Assembly (NCBI GenBank): GCA_021779095.1
Contig: JAJYBI010000012.1
Span: 28,606 to 92,605, forward strand
Origin: Deltaproteobacteria bacterium
GTDB taxonomy: Bacteria > Desulfobacterota > Desulfuromonadia > Geobacterales > JAJYBI01
Direction: 5' to 3'
DNA length: 64,000 bases
The notes below the pieces were generated by a model, which searched no databases, was not told where the DNA came from, and saw only the letters and a program-made list of their open reading frames with translations. Of the stretch, positions 29,393 to 38,550 are shown piece after piece. Numbering within the stretch: the stretch's first letter is position 1; the number at the start of each line of letters is the position of its first letter. The position numbers and the translations under genes are program-made.

Positions 29393-29794
29393 TCACCATT
29401 CCTTATAGGCAACGCCGTTCGTACCTATGAGATCAGAACTGCTGTGGACATCGTACACGGACCCTTTCACCTCGGAGCCGTCCTCCGGAGGGGGAGGAGG
29501 ATCAATGGTCCAGTCGTTCTTCTTGGTAAACGGATCGAGGGGGATGCTCCGCAGGTATTTCTTGCTGACCAGTTCATCCAGCGAATCCGGATACTTCCCC
29601 TGGTCGGCGTAAAAATGATCCAGCACATCCCGGAAATTGTAGAGGTCTTCGCGCAGGACCGCCTCTCTCGCCTTGATGATCCCCATCTGGTAGTTGGGGA
29701 CCGCAATCGCGGCGAGGATGCCGATGATGGAGATAACGATCATCAGCTCTATCAGGGTGAATCCGCGCTGTTGTTTCTGGCGCCGTCCGGCCAT
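29393..29794 (-). CDS. Type II secretion major pseudopilin-like protein (GspG/OxpG type)
   Basis: 133 residues with a class III leader MAGRRQKQQRG cleaved before FTLIELMIVISIIGILAAIAVPNY (Phe+1, Glu+5), then a short globular domain with YADQGKYPDSLDEL, a T2SG-type feature. The ATG at 29794 lies four bases after the previous stop; an in-frame start 11 codons upstream would lengthen the leader. It is the second of two adjacent pseudopilins. In G. sulfurreducens an atypical type II system with a pseudopilin named OxpG is known to export a multicopper protein; this cluster looks related, from memory of its gene content. Confidence 0.9.
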   Translation of the reverse strand: MAGRRQKQQRGFTLIELMIVISIIGILAAIAVPNYQMGIIKAREAVLREDLYNFRDVLDHFYADQGKYPDSLDELVSKKYLRSIPLDPFTKKNDWTIDPPPPPEDGSEVKGSVYDVHSSSDLIGTNGVAYKEW

Positions 29795-29798
29795 ATGG

Positions 29799-30329
29799 TT
29801 ACCAGTCCTTGTATTTCGTGCCGTCAATGGCGGTTTGGTCGCTTAAGGACGATACGTCGAACACGTCGTCCACGCCGCTCGTCCTGGGGGTATCGTCCGG
29901 TTCGTCCTTGTACGCCCGAAGCCCCCATTCCGGTTCCTGACCGGGAGCCGGCGGATTGAACGGATCGACCGGTATCCGGCGAAGAAACTTCTTCTTGATC
30001 TTGCTGACCCCGCCGAAGTCGCGCCCCTCCACCAGCTCGTTCAGGTCCTTCGGATAGCCGGACTCATCCAGTTTCTCAATAAGTTGCTTGTTCCTCACCG
30101 CCTCGTCGTAGGTTCGCTTGTATTCGTCGATGGCGGTCCTGATCTCCCGCAGGTTTCGCCGCAGCTCCAGCTCCTTCGTCCGTTTGACGGTCATCTGGGC
30201 GGACGGGATGACCAGCATCGCGAGGACCGAGAGGATCACCAGGGTCACGATCAGCTCGATGAGGGCAAGCCCTCCCCTCCCCGCGACCGGAACGTGCCTT
30301 TTGTGCCGGGAACCGGTGTTACTGCACAT
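29799..30329 (-). CDS. Second type II secretion pseudopilin-like protein
   Basis: 176 residues: leader ending in GRGG, then LALIELIVTLVILSVLAMLVIPSAQ. The Phe+1 of the usual FTLIE is replaced by Leu, while Glu+5 is kept. The globular part has a T2SG-like SGYPKDLNELVEG and a C-terminal DQTAIDGTKYKDW that mirrors the end of the next pseudopilin (GTNGVAYKEW), suggesting the two arose by duplication. ATG at 30329 overlaps the secretin end by 11 bases and has no clear ribosome binding site, so translation is probably coupled. Confidence 0.85.
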   Translation of the reverse strand: MCSNTGSRHKRHVPVAGRGGLALIELIVTLVILSVLAMLVIPSAQMTVKRTKELELRRNLREIRTAIDEYKRTYDEAVRNKQLIEKLDESGYPKDLNELVEGRDFGGVSKIKKKFLRRIPVDPFNPPAPGQEPEWGLRAYKDEPDDTPRTSGVDDVFDVSSLSDQTAIDGTKYKDW

Positions 30330-32778
30330 CGACAACGGTATTGAACGGTGTTGCGTCAATCGGTGCCCCTCCGCTCGTGGTAAATCGGGGGTCCGTGATA
30401 CCAAAATTTGCAGGTCCCTTGTTCTTTGCCCGGAACGTGCCGAACAGCAGCGTGCCGTCGCCGTTTATGCCGGGAGCGCCCGGCGGTCTGGAGAGCGTGA
30501 TGGCCACCTGCCCCTTGGCAACGTTCACCTGGGACTTGTAGATCGACTCCTTGCCGTCGGACCGCATCAGGCCGCCTTCGGCCACCCCGAGGATATCAAC
30601 GAAGATCGGATCGTAGAACAGCGTGAATGGGGCGTTCCCCAGGTCCTTCACCCCGGCCGCCTTCACCTCGATGGTAAACTGTTCTCCCACCTTGACCGAA
30701 TGGGGCGCCGTGATGCTCAGGGCGGCCTTGCTTGCCGGCGCGGCCGATGGAGCCGGTGTCGCCGGGACCGGTTTGACGGCGGGGGCCGACGCCGCCGGAA
30801 CCGGAGCCACAGCGGGCGCGGCACCCGTCGGCGTCCCCGATACTGCGTGCGGCTGAGCGGCAGGGGGTGCGGGGGCAGCCGTCATCGTGGCGTGCGCCGG
30901 TACGGCCGCCGCTTCCGAGGGGAATTCGGGCTCCTGCACGAAGGAGGCAAAGGGGGTCCCGACCTCGGGGTCATCCTCCTTGCCGGACCAGAACTTCGTC
31001 GTATCCGTATCGGGCACCGTGATCCCCCGGACGATATGGGGAGTGATGGCGAGGATGAGTTCGGTCTTCGAATTCGTTTCGTCCTTTCCGGACAGGAGAG
31101 ATCCGATGATCGGAATATCGCCGAGGATCGAGATCTTCTTCGTACTCTTGTTCTTGTTGTCCTGCAACAGGCCGCCGATGATGCTCGTTTCCCCGTCCTT
31201 GAGATCGAGGACCGTATCCAGATTGCGGGTTCCGATGGTCACCACCGTCGTGGCGCTGTCCGCACCGCCGACCGTATTGGTGGAAAGGATCGAACTCACT
31301 TCGAGGCCGAGCTTGATACTCACGTCGTTGTTCAGCTGGATGACCGGCTCCGCATTCACCTTGACCCCCACGTCCACGTACTGGACGTTGACGCTCACCC
31401 CGCCGCCGACGGGCGACGAGGTCGTGGTGATCGGCACCCGGGTCCCCACGTTGAACTTGGCCTTCTCGCGGTTCTTGATCCGGATCTTCGGATTCGCAAG
31501 CGTCTCGCCGTTGGCGAGGGTCTTGCCGAAGTTGTACGTGGCACTGGGGACCGTGATGAACCCGCCATAGCCGCTGCGTGTCTGGAACAGCTGCAGCAGG
31601 TTGGCCGGCGTCGAAGTACTCGTCGTTGTCGTGGACCCGGTGGAAGCTGTCGAGGTCGTCGACAGCGAATCCGAGAAGAACTGCCCCGAAGGGGTAAGGG
31701 TGTTGTACGATACGCCATACCTGCTCAACGCCAGGCCGAACGCCTCGGTGTTGCTCTTGGAGACCTCGATGACCTCCACGTCGAGAATGACCTCCGCATC
31801 GGGGACATCGTTCGCCTCCAGGATCTTCCTGGCCACCTCGACGACCTCCGGCGTGTCGCGGATGACGATGGCGTTGAGATCCTCGTTCACGTAGATCTTC
31901 TTCACCTGCAGCATGGTACGGATGAGATTCACCGCCTTCTTCGCGTCGAGCTTGTCCAGATAGAACGTCTGTACCACCAGGTCTTCATACTGCTTTTCCT
32001 TGTCCGGCGTCTTCGGGTAGATGATGATCGTACTTTCGTTGAGTACCTTTTTGTTCAGCTTGTACATGCTGGTGAGGATGTCGAGCGCCTGGTAGAAGGT
32101 GGCGTTCTCCAGGTAGATCGTGACGTTCTGGTCCTTGACCGCTTCGTCGAAGGTGAAGTTGATCCCCGACAGTTGCCCCAGGATCGCAAAGACGTCCTTG
32201 ATGCGGGCGTCCTTGAACTTGAGGGTGATCGGCTTGGTCGACTTGAGGTGCAGTTCGTACCCCTCCAGCCGCGACCGGCTGCTCTTCAGGAGCTGGTCGT
32301 AGGCATCCTTCGCCTCCTTGTCGTCGGGGTTCAGCTCGACCGCGCGCTTGAACGAGGCAAGCGCCTCACGGAGCTTGTTGGCGCGCTTCAACTCCTCCCC
32401 CTCCTTGAAGTACACCTGGGCATTCCTCAGGCGCGTCACCTTTTCCGCCTGCTGCTGGGCGTACGCCAGGGAAGGGTCCAGTGCCACCGCCGCCTGGTAC
32501 TCGCGCAGCGCACCGTCCAGGTCCTTCGCCTCGACCAGCTCGTCCCCCTTCTTCAGGTGCTTGCGGGCGGCCTCGGCACTGACCGACAGAAACCGCATGC
32601 GGTATTCGCCCTCCGTGGGGTTTTTCACCGCGGCCTCGCCGTATTTCATCACCGCCTCATCGAGGCGCCCCTCGCGTTCGAGCCGCTCACCCTTGGTGAA
32701 TGCCGATCTCCCGCTTGCACATCCCGCAAGCACGGCCAGACAGCCCACACACAGAAGTAACTTCATCATGCGTAACAT
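30319..32778 (-). CDS. Type II secretion secretin lipoprotein with TPR and C-terminal cohesin-like domains
   Basis: 819 residues. Lipoprotein signal peptide (LLLCVGCLAVLAGC), TPR-like helices (about 25-180), STN/N0-like domain (ITLKFKDARIKDVFAILGQLSGINFTFDEAV), secretin N domain, then the secretin gate domain (about 350-620) with VPITTTSS, VNAEPVIQLNNDVSIKLGLEVSS, GETSIIGGLLQ and LGDIPIIGSLL. A Pro/Ala linker (about 650-710) leads to a cohesin-like beta domain (about 715-819: HSVKVGEQFTIEVKAAGVKDLGNAPFTLFYDPIFVDILG). ATG 32778 has AAGGAG seven bases upstream; an ATG ten codons earlier lacks one. Forms the outer-membrane pore of the system. Confidence 0.92.
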   Translation of the reverse strand: MLRMMKLLLCVGCLAVLAGCASGRSAFTKGERLEREGRLDEAVMKYGEAAVKNPTEGEYRMRFLSVSAEAARKHLKKGDELVEAKDLDGALREYQAAVALDPSLAYAQQQAEKVTRLRNAQVYFKEGEELKRANKLREALASFKRAVELNPDDKEAKDAYDQLLKSSRSRLEGYELHLKSTKPITLKFKDARIKDVFAILGQLSGINFTFDEAVKDQNVTIYLENATFYQALDILTSMYKLNKKVLNESTIIIYPKTPDKEKQYEDLVVQTFYLDKLDAKKAVNLIRTMLQVKKIYVNEDLNAIVIRDTPEVVEVARKILEANDVPDAEVILDVEVIEVSKSNTEAFGLALSRYGVSYNTLTPSGQFFSDSLSTTSTASTGSTTTTSTSTPANLLQLFQTRSGYGGFITVPSATYNFGKTLANGETLANPKIRIKNREKAKFNVGTRVPITTTSSPVGGGVSVNVQYVDVGVKVNAEPVIQLNNDVSIKLGLEVSSILSTNTVGGADSATTVVTIGTRNLDTVLDLKDGETSIIGGLLQDNKNKSTKKISILGDIPIIGSLLSGKDETNSKTELILAITPHIVRGITVPDTDTTKFWSGKEDDPEVGTPFASFVQEPEFPSEAAAVPAHATMTAAPAPPAAQPHAVSGTPTGAAPAVAPVPAASAPAVKPVPATPAPSAAPASKAALSITAPHSVKVGEQFTIEVKAAGVKDLGNAPFTLFYDPIFVDILGVAEGGLMRSDGKESIYKSQVNVAKGQVAITLSRPPGAPGINGDGTLLFGTFRAKNKGPANFGITDPRFTTSGGAPIDATPFNTVVDVQ

Positions 32779-32807
32779 GCGTTTGCTCCTTGGGTTATAT
32801 CCGCTCA

Positions 32808-33419
32808 TCAGCGCCTCGAGATCAACGGCTGGTTTTCCCGAAGCGGGATAACCACTTCCGTGCCGTCCGCGAGGACACGTATCGTCAGCGCATCATCGGT
32901 CAATCCGGTTGCCTCGTATTTCCCCTCGATACGGTCACCCTTCTTCACCAGCACGATCTTGTTGTCTTTGCTGAGAAACACGGTCTCGACACCGTCCTTC
33001 CTGAGAAACCCGATGAAGGTGAAACGGGCCATATCCCGCTGCACCGGCGGCGGCTGCGGCATCGGCGGCGGCGCAACAACCGGCGCAGTGGGGGGCGGGG
33101 GCGGGGGCGGCAGCTTGAATGCCGTCAACGTGCCGCGACCGGCGTGCTGGCCATCCTGCAACACGGGCCGGAAGATATTCCGGCGGAATCCGCTGAACCG
33201 CTGCCCCTCCTGCTGCAGCAGATCGAGCCGCACCAGGCGGTCGTCGGCAGCAGACACTGCCCTCCCCTCCGGTTTCCGTGCCGTAGCGGACCTGTCGTGT
33301 CGGGCCGTCGTCTTCGCCGTTCCTGTGGTCTCCTGATGGGGCCAGCGCAGATATGCGGAGATTACCGCAATCACGAGCAGCAGCAGCAACAGGGCAAGCA
33401 GGAGCTTTTTGCGGTTCAC
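32808..33419 (-). CDS. GspC/PilP-like inner-membrane secretion component
   Basis: 203 residues: short cytoplasmic tail, one membrane helix (KLLLALLLLLLVIAVISAYL), a segment RRNIFRPVL typical of PilP/GspC proteins, a nine-Pro-rich linker (about 103-125), and a C-terminal HR-like beta domain (FTFIGFLRKDGVETVFLSKDNKIVLVKKGDRIEGKYEA). It likely links the inner platform to the secretin. GTG start at 33419 overlaps the PilO-like stop by four bases (GTGA). Confidence 0.8.
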   Translation of the reverse strand: MNRKKLLLALLLLLLVIAVISAYLRWPHQETTGTAKTTARHDRSATARKPEGRAVSAADDRLVRLDLLQQEGQRFSGFRRNIFRPVLQDGQHAGRGTLTAFKLPPPPPPPTAPVVAPPPMPQPPPVQRDMARFTFIGFLRKDGVETVFLSKDNKIVLVKKGDRIEGKYEATGLTDDALTIRVLADGTEVVIPLRENQPLISRR

Positions 33420-33967
33420 GGCTCCTCCTGTTTCATGTAGGCCGTGATAGCCATCGTCATGCTCACGGACTCCTCGGTCGTGCTGCTGTTGTCAAGGCTG
33501 ACGCTGTCGATAACCAGCATATCCCGCGACCGTGCAACGTCACCGATAAAGCTCTTGATGCCGGCATACTTGCCCGTGACCGAAACCGACATGGCAAAGG
33601 CATACAACGGCTGTCCCTTTACCAGAGACGGTTTGTAGGTAATCGCGCCGACCTTCAGACCGTTGTTGGCGGCAGTCTCATACAGGTCCCCCACCAGCCG
33701 GACAAACTCGCGCTTCGGCGGGATCGCGGCAGCGAATACGCCCAGGTCCTGCTGGTCCCGCCGATAGATCTCCACTTTGTTCATCGGCGGCTGCGAAGCA
33801 AGGTTACGACGTTTTTGCGACCAGGTCGCATACAGCGCTTCGACGCGCGGCCCCTGCACGTACGAACGGTACAGGTACAGCCCGGCATCCGCTACGAGCA
33901 GAAACGCCACTACGGCAAACGCAATCCGCCGGCTCCGTATGATGTCGAGTACTATCCTCGGTTTCAT
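33416..33967 (-). CDS. PilO/GspM-like assembly protein
   Basis: 183 residues with one N-terminal membrane helix (AFAVVAFLLVADAGLYLY) and a periplasmic ferredoxin-like domain. FVRLVGDLYETAANNGLKVGAITYKP and YAFAMSVSVTGKYAGIKSFIGDVARS are PilO-like. Partner of the PilN-like protein upstream. ATG at 33967 overlaps the pilN-like end by four bases. Confidence 0.82.
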   Translation of the reverse strand: MKPRIVLDIIRSRRIAFAVVAFLLVADAGLYLYRSYVQGPRVEALYATWSQKRRNLASQPPMNKVEIYRRDQQDLGVFAAAIPPKREFVRLVGDLYETAANNGLKVGAITYKPSLVKGQPLYAFAMSVSVTGKYAGIKSFIGDVARSRDMLVIDSVSLDNSSTTEESVSMTMAITAYMKQEEP

Positions 33968-34503
33968 TTAACAGCCACCTTGCAGCTGAAGGTAAAGGTC
34001 ATCGATTTCCGGTTGTCGGCCCCCCGGGTCTCGGCCTGGCTCGTCAGAAAGACATCGGAGAACCCCGGCGCCGATTCCATGGTTTCGATCAGCTTCCGGA
34101 TTCTGCCGAAATCGAGGGCGATACCGCTGACCTTTATCTCCTGGTTCCTGGGGTCTGGCTTGATGGAGGTAAGAGCAACACCATCGGGGACCACCGACTC
34201 GAACCGGTCGAGCAGCAGCAGCCAGTTGACCGTCTTTCTCTCGATTACGCCGTTTGCGAACCGTACCGTGTCGAGCATGGTCTGATATGCCTTGGGATCG
34301 ACCGGCTGCGTCACCGCGCGTTCCTTCCCCTCCATGGCGGAGATATCGCCGGACAGCTTCCGGACCGTTCCGGCATCGGCCCAAAGTCCCGACACCAGGA
34401 AGGCCAGGATTACGGCCAGCACGATCCCGACACCTGCCAGGGCGAGGTTGACGACTCGATTATTGATATAGGTCCTGGTGGCAAGGTTGATCGTCAACCT
34501 CAT
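33964..34503 (-). CDS. PilN/GspL-C-like assembly protein
   Basis: 179 residues: MRLTINLATRTYINNR, the PilN N-terminal motif that docks to PilM, then a membrane helix (about 18-42) and a periplasmic fold with LLLLDRFESVVPDGVALTSIKPD and GIALDFGRIRKLIETMESAPGFSDVFL. ATG at 34503 overlaps the pilM-like stop by one base (TGATG). Confidence 0.85.
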   Translation of the reverse strand: MRLTINLATRTYINNRVVNLALAGVGIVLAVILAFLVSGLWADAGTVRKLSGDISAMEGKERAVTQPVDPKAYQTMLDTVRFANGVIERKTVNWLLLLDRFESVVPDGVALTSIKPDPRNQEIKVSGIALDFGRIRKLIETMESAPGFSDVFLTSQAETRGADNRKSMTFTFSCKVAVK

Positions 34504-35432
34504 CAGAGATTCCTCCTGGCCGCTCCGATCGATGCCGCCAGTCGCCCCAAGAGCTCACTGCCGACAGAGGCGCCGCCGCGGTCGGTCACCGTGCTGTCGA
34601 GCGTTACCGCCACGCAACGGGCGTCACCAAACGCCTCGGCCACCACCACACCGAAATCAGCGGCAACGTCGGACGGCGCGGCATAATACAGATCACTGAT
34701 CACCCGTCCCGCGAACTTCTCGCGATAGAGAACGAGCGAACTGCTGATCTCACGGTAGATTCTCGCCGCATCGAGCGGGCCGCTCGCCATCTCCTTGGAT
34801 CGATAAAACTCGAGCAGACCGTCGTAGAAGATCAACAGGGTGATCACCCCGCTGTGGAACAGAACGCATGCGGCGTTCTCGGCCAGTTCGATACGGGAAC
34901 TGTATGCGGAATACAGGTTGAAGCTGGTGAAGTCGACAAGCTGCGGCTCAAGACCCGCCTCGACGAGCAGTTCTTCGTACTGGGTTACGACCGGCAGCGC
35001 CATCAGCGACACCAGCAGGGATATTTCACCGGTATCCCGTTCACACAGTACCTGATAGTCGAGCGTGGTATCTGTACTGTCGAAAGGAAGGGTCTTCTTC
35101 AGCTTCCAGCGGATGATGTTGAGACCTTCCTCGTGATTTTTGAAACGTTCATCGAGGTCCATGAGAAAGATCCGGCCGCAGCTGTCCGGCAACGACAGGG
35201 CGACCCGCCGGGTTTTCGCAAGGAGCGGAAGATGCGCCTTCTTTATCTGCTCCACAAACAGAGCGGGATTCAGCACATTGGGCTCGCGGGAGGAAAACCG
35301 TACCATCTCCTGAGAAATCGGCACAGATGCCCAGGCATCGAGGCGAAGCTTGTCCTTCGCCCCGGAGAGCAGACACATGTTCGCCATGCCGGCACACAGT
35401 TCCAGCCCAACCGCTTTCTTCTCTAGAAACAT
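34503..35432 (-). CDS. PilM/GspL-N-like actin-fold protein
   Basis: 309 residues with an actin-like ATPase fold (AVGLELCAGMANMCLL, RVALSLPDS, IIRWKLKKTLPFD, VDFTSFNLYSAY). It would bind the cytoplasmic PilN tail and couple to GspE. Use of separate PilM and PilN parts instead of a single GspL marks this system as a hybrid between type II secretion and type IV pili. ATG at 35432 with CGGGAGTGCT upstream. Confidence 0.82.
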   Translation of the reverse strand: MFLEKKAVGLELCAGMANMCLLSGAKDKLRLDAWASVPISQEMVRFSSREPNVLNPALFVEQIKKAHLPLLAKTRRVALSLPDSCGRIFLMDLDERFKNHEEGLNIIRWKLKKTLPFDSTDTTLDYQVLCERDTGEISLLVSLMALPVVTQYEELLVEAGLEPQLVDFTSFNLYSAYSSRIELAENAACVLFHSGVITLLIFYDGLLEFYRSKEMASGPLDAARIYREISSSLVLYREKFAGRVISDLYYAAPSDVAADFGVVVAEAFGDARCVAVTLDSTVTDRGGASVGSELLGRLAASIGAARRNL

Positions 35433-35461
35433 AGCACTCCCGGTAATTCAGGCAACGGATA

Positions 35462-37183
35462 TCATTCGATGAATGTTACCCGGTTGATCTCCTTGATGGT
35501 GGTCTCCCCCGCGAGGAGCTTTTCCACCGCCGATTCGCGCAGGAATACCGTCCCGGCCTCCCGTGCCGCCTTTTTCAGCTGCGCAGCAGGAGACTTGGCA
35601 ATGATCAGTTCCCGCAGTTCGTCGTTCAGATCGAGCAGCTCCACGATGGCCGACCGGCCACGGTAACCGGTATTGTTGCATTCGTTGCAGCCACGCGCCT
35701 CATACAGCGTCACACCGCGACAACGTTCCGGATCGATGGCGGACTCCAGCAGGACCTCGTCCGGCACCTCCACCGGCCGCCGGCAGTGATGACAGATTCT
35801 CCTCACCAGCCGCTGGGCCATGACGCAGTTCAGGCACGACACGAAGTTGTACGGATCGATCCCCATATGGATGAAGCGGCCCAGCACGTCGAACACGTTG
35901 TTGGCATGGACGGTGGTGAACACGAGATGGCCGGTCAGCGCCGACTGGACGGCGATCTGGGCGGTTTCGGGGTCGCGGATCTCGCCGACCATTATCTTGT
36001 CGGGGTCGTGACGGAGGATGGACCGCAGACCGCGCGCAAAGGTCAGCCCCTTCTTCTCGTTCACCGGAATCTGGACGATCCCCCTGAGCAGGTATTCGAC
36101 CGGGTCCTCAATGGTGATGATCTTCTCCTCGCCGGTGTGGATCTCGCTGAGCGCGGCGTAAAGGGTGGTGGTCTTGCCCGAACCGGTGGGACCGGTCACC
36201 AGTACCATACCGTACGGCTCGTGGGTCATCCTGCGGATGCGGCCGATCTCCCGTTCGGAGATACCGAGGCTTTCCAGGGTCAACCCTTTCAGGTTGTTTG
36301 CGATGGTTTCCTTGTCGAGTATACGGATAACGGCATCCTCACCGAATGCGCTGGGCATGATGGAGACGCGGAAGTCGATGGACTTTTCGCCGATCCGCAG
36401 TTTGAAGCGACCATCCTGTGGGATGCGGCGCTCCGAGATGTCCAGTTCGCTCATGACCTTGAGACGGGAGATGATCGGTCCCTGAAAGTGCAGGTCGATC
36501 GGTTCGGTCGCCTTGTACAGCACGCCGTCGATGCGGTACTTGATGATGACCCCTTCCTGGGCGGCCTCGATATGGATATCGCTCGTCCGCTTCGTGAGCG
36601 CATCCATGATGGTGGAGTTTACCAGCTTGATGACCGGACTGATGTCGGCGGAGATCTGCTCGACGGACAGGACCTCTTCACCCTTCTCCGTCTCCTTGAC
36701 GAGCTGGAGCATGAAATCTTCAGAGACCTCGCGCAACACCCGGCTCGTACCTTCACCGCGCTTCAACACCGCCTCAATGTACGATGGGGTTGTTATCCGG
36801 ATGACCAGCGGCCGGTCGATCAGTCGCTCGAGTTCATCCAACCGGATAACATCCGTGGGATCCGCGATCGCAATGACCAATGCACTATCGGTCGCCTCCA
36901 TCGGAATGAACTGGTACCGGAAAACGGCGTCGGGGGGCAACTCGTTGAGAAGGGACTCGTCCATCCTGAATCCGGCGAGATCGACGTATTCATAGCAGTA
37001 TTCGACGGCGAGGGCCCGGGCAATGTCCTCTTCCTTGGCAAGTCCGTCTCTGATACATATCTCGCCGAAACGGACCGACGTAGCCTGCTGCCTGTCCACG
37101 ATGAAGGGGATGTCCTCGGCCTTGAGAACACCTGCCTCGATGAGTATGTCGCCAATCCGTTTATTCCTGAAATCAAGGGTCAT
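35462..37183 (-). CDS. gspE: Type II secretion/pilus assembly ATPase (GspE/PilB family)
   Basis: 573 residues: an N-terminal MshEN domain (RIGDILIEAGVL...ALAVEYCYEYVDLAGF), then the hexameric ATPase with Walker A GPTGSGKTTT, Asp box (IITIEDPVEY), Walker B IMVGEIRDPETA and His box TTVHANN. A tetracysteine zinc site CHHC...CNEC is in the C-terminal part. Powers pseudopilus assembly from the cytoplasm. MshEN domains can bind c-di-GMP; whether this one does depends on residues I have not verified. ATG at 37183 with AGGAC. Confidence 0.95.
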   Translation of the reverse strand: MTLDFRNKRIGDILIEAGVLKAEDIPFIVDRQQATSVRFGEICIRDGLAKEEDIARALAVEYCYEYVDLAGFRMDESLLNELPPDAVFRYQFIPMEATDSALVIAIADPTDVIRLDELERLIDRPLVIRITTPSYIEAVLKRGEGTSRVLREVSEDFMLQLVKETEKGEEVLSVEQISADISPVIKLVNSTIMDALTKRTSDIHIEAAQEGVIIKYRIDGVLYKATEPIDLHFQGPIISRLKVMSELDISERRIPQDGRFKLRIGEKSIDFRVSIMPSAFGEDAVIRILDKETIANNLKGLTLESLGISEREIGRIRRMTHEPYGMVLVTGPTGSGKTTTLYAALSEIHTGEEKIITIEDPVEYLLRGIVQIPVNEKKGLTFARGLRSILRHDPDKIMVGEIRDPETAQIAVQSALTGHLVFTTVHANNVFDVLGRFIHMGIDPYNFVSCLNCVMAQRLVRRICHHCRRPVEVPDEVLLESAIDPERCRGVTLYEARGCNECNNTGYRGRSAIVELLDLNDELRELIIAKSPAAQLKKAAREAGTVFLRESAVEKLLAGETTIKEINRVTFIE

Positions 37184-37191
37184 ATCTTGTC

Positions 37192-38403
37192 CTAGCCCCC
37201 TACCGCCCCGGCAATCTTGAATATGGGGAGGTACATCGTGATGATGATCACCCCGATGACAAGCCCCATGACGAGCATGATTGCGGGTTCGACGGCCGTT
37301 GTAATGACGTGGAGCGTCCGGTCGACCTCTTCCTCGAAGTATTCAGAAATATCGCCGAGCATTTCTTCAAGAGCACCGGTGGATTCCCCTACGGCAAGCA
37401 TCCGCAATGCAAGGGGAGGCATGATGTGAACCGACTCGATGGCCACGGAAAGGGTCGTCCCCTCTTCCACGCGCCCCACCGCATGCAGAAGCTTACGCTC
37501 CAGGATGAGGTTGTTGAGTGTTCCGACTGACATTTTCAGAGACTCCACAATCGGAATGCCGCTGCCGATAACCGTCGCCAGGGTCCGGGAAAACCCGGCT
37601 ACCGCATATTTCGTGACAACCATGCCGAGGAAGGGAATCTTCAGGATCATCCGGTCGACGTTATATCGACCGGTTGGGGTGGCTGCCCAGGCACGGAATG
37701 CCCCGACGGCGGCGATTCCCCCCGCCACGAACACGAGAAAATAATTCTTCAGGAAATTCGTGCAGGAGATGAGCACCTGTGTCGGCATCGGAAGCTGCGA
37801 CCCTGAATCAGCATACACCTTGCTGAAGGTCGGAACAACGTATACCAGCAGGAGGGTTATGGCCAGGGTCGCGACGGTAACGAGGATGGAAGGATAGATG
37901 AGTGCGGAAATGAACTTCTTTTGCAGCGCTTCCGAACGTTTCTGGAATGCAATGAAACGCCGCAGTGTCTGCGGGAGGTCACCGGTGCGCTCACCGGCCC
38001 GGATCGACGCGATGTACAGATGGGAAAATGCCCGGGGGAACTTTTCAAGCGCCGCGGAGAGCGCCGTACCCCCCTTGATATCCTCGCGCACGTCCGTCAG
38101 GATGTCGGCGAGCTTCCCCTTCTCCACATGCTCCAGGATCGTGTCGAGAACCTGAACGATGGGAAGCCCTGCCTTGAGCAGCACCAACAGCTCCTGATTG
38201 AAGGTGAGGAGCTGACGCGTATCGATCTTCTTGCGGGTGATCCCCTTTTCCCACAGGAACTGAAACGGCTTCTTACGGACATCAAAGACGAAATACCCCT
38301 GTTCCTCCAGACTTTGCCGCAGAACTGCAGGAGAAACGGCCTCAAGCTCCTTATGGAGTACCCTTCCGTCGGACGAGCCCAATTTGCAGACATACAATGC
38401 CAT
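37192..38403 (-). CDS. gspF: Type II secretion inner-membrane platform protein (GspF/PilC)
   Basis: 403 residues with two T2SF domains (about 65-190 and 270-395) and three membrane helices (near 168-190, 215-235 and 370-395). Typical segments: FNQELLVLLKAGLPIVQVL, SIRAGERTGDLPQTLRRF, FSRTLATVIGSGIPIVESL and LAVGESTGALEEML. First gene of the secretion operon. ATG at 38403 has no ribosome binding site in the preceding 15 bases. Confidence 0.94.
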   Translation of the reverse strand: MALYVCKLGSSDGRVLHKELEAVSPAVLRQSLEEQGYFVFDVRKKPFQFLWEKGITRKKIDTRQLLTFNQELLVLLKAGLPIVQVLDTILEHVEKGKLADILTDVREDIKGGTALSAALEKFPRAFSHLYIASIRAGERTGDLPQTLRRFIAFQKRSEALQKKFISALIYPSILVTVATLAITLLLVYVVPTFSKVYADSGSQLPMPTQVLISCTNFLKNYFLVFVAGGIAAVGAFRAWAATPTGRYNVDRMILKIPFLGMVVTKYAVAGFSRTLATVIGSGIPIVESLKMSVGTLNNLILERKLLHAVGRVEEGTTLSVAIESVHIMPPLALRMLAVGESTGALEEMLGDISEYFEEEVDRTLHVITTAVEPAIMLVMGLVIGVIIITMYLPIFKIAGAVGG

Positions 38404-38411
38404 AAGGGTAT

Positions 38412-38440
38412 AAACCTATCACACTTTACCGTGGTATCCA
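38412..38440 (-). promoter_or_regulatory. Possible promoter of the secretion operon
   Basis: TTGGAT -35, 17-base spacer, TAGGTT -10 on the minus strand just before gspF. If used, the leader would be only a few bases long, matching the missing ribosome binding site. Both boxes are weak. Confidence 0.25.
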
Positions 38441-38550
38441 ATGATTAAACCTCTACCGCACCAACCACTCCCGATACGGTCATTCCGGGGCGGTACCCAT
38501 ACCGGTGGACTAATCGGCACACCATGCCGACGAACCGCAACCGCAAACCA

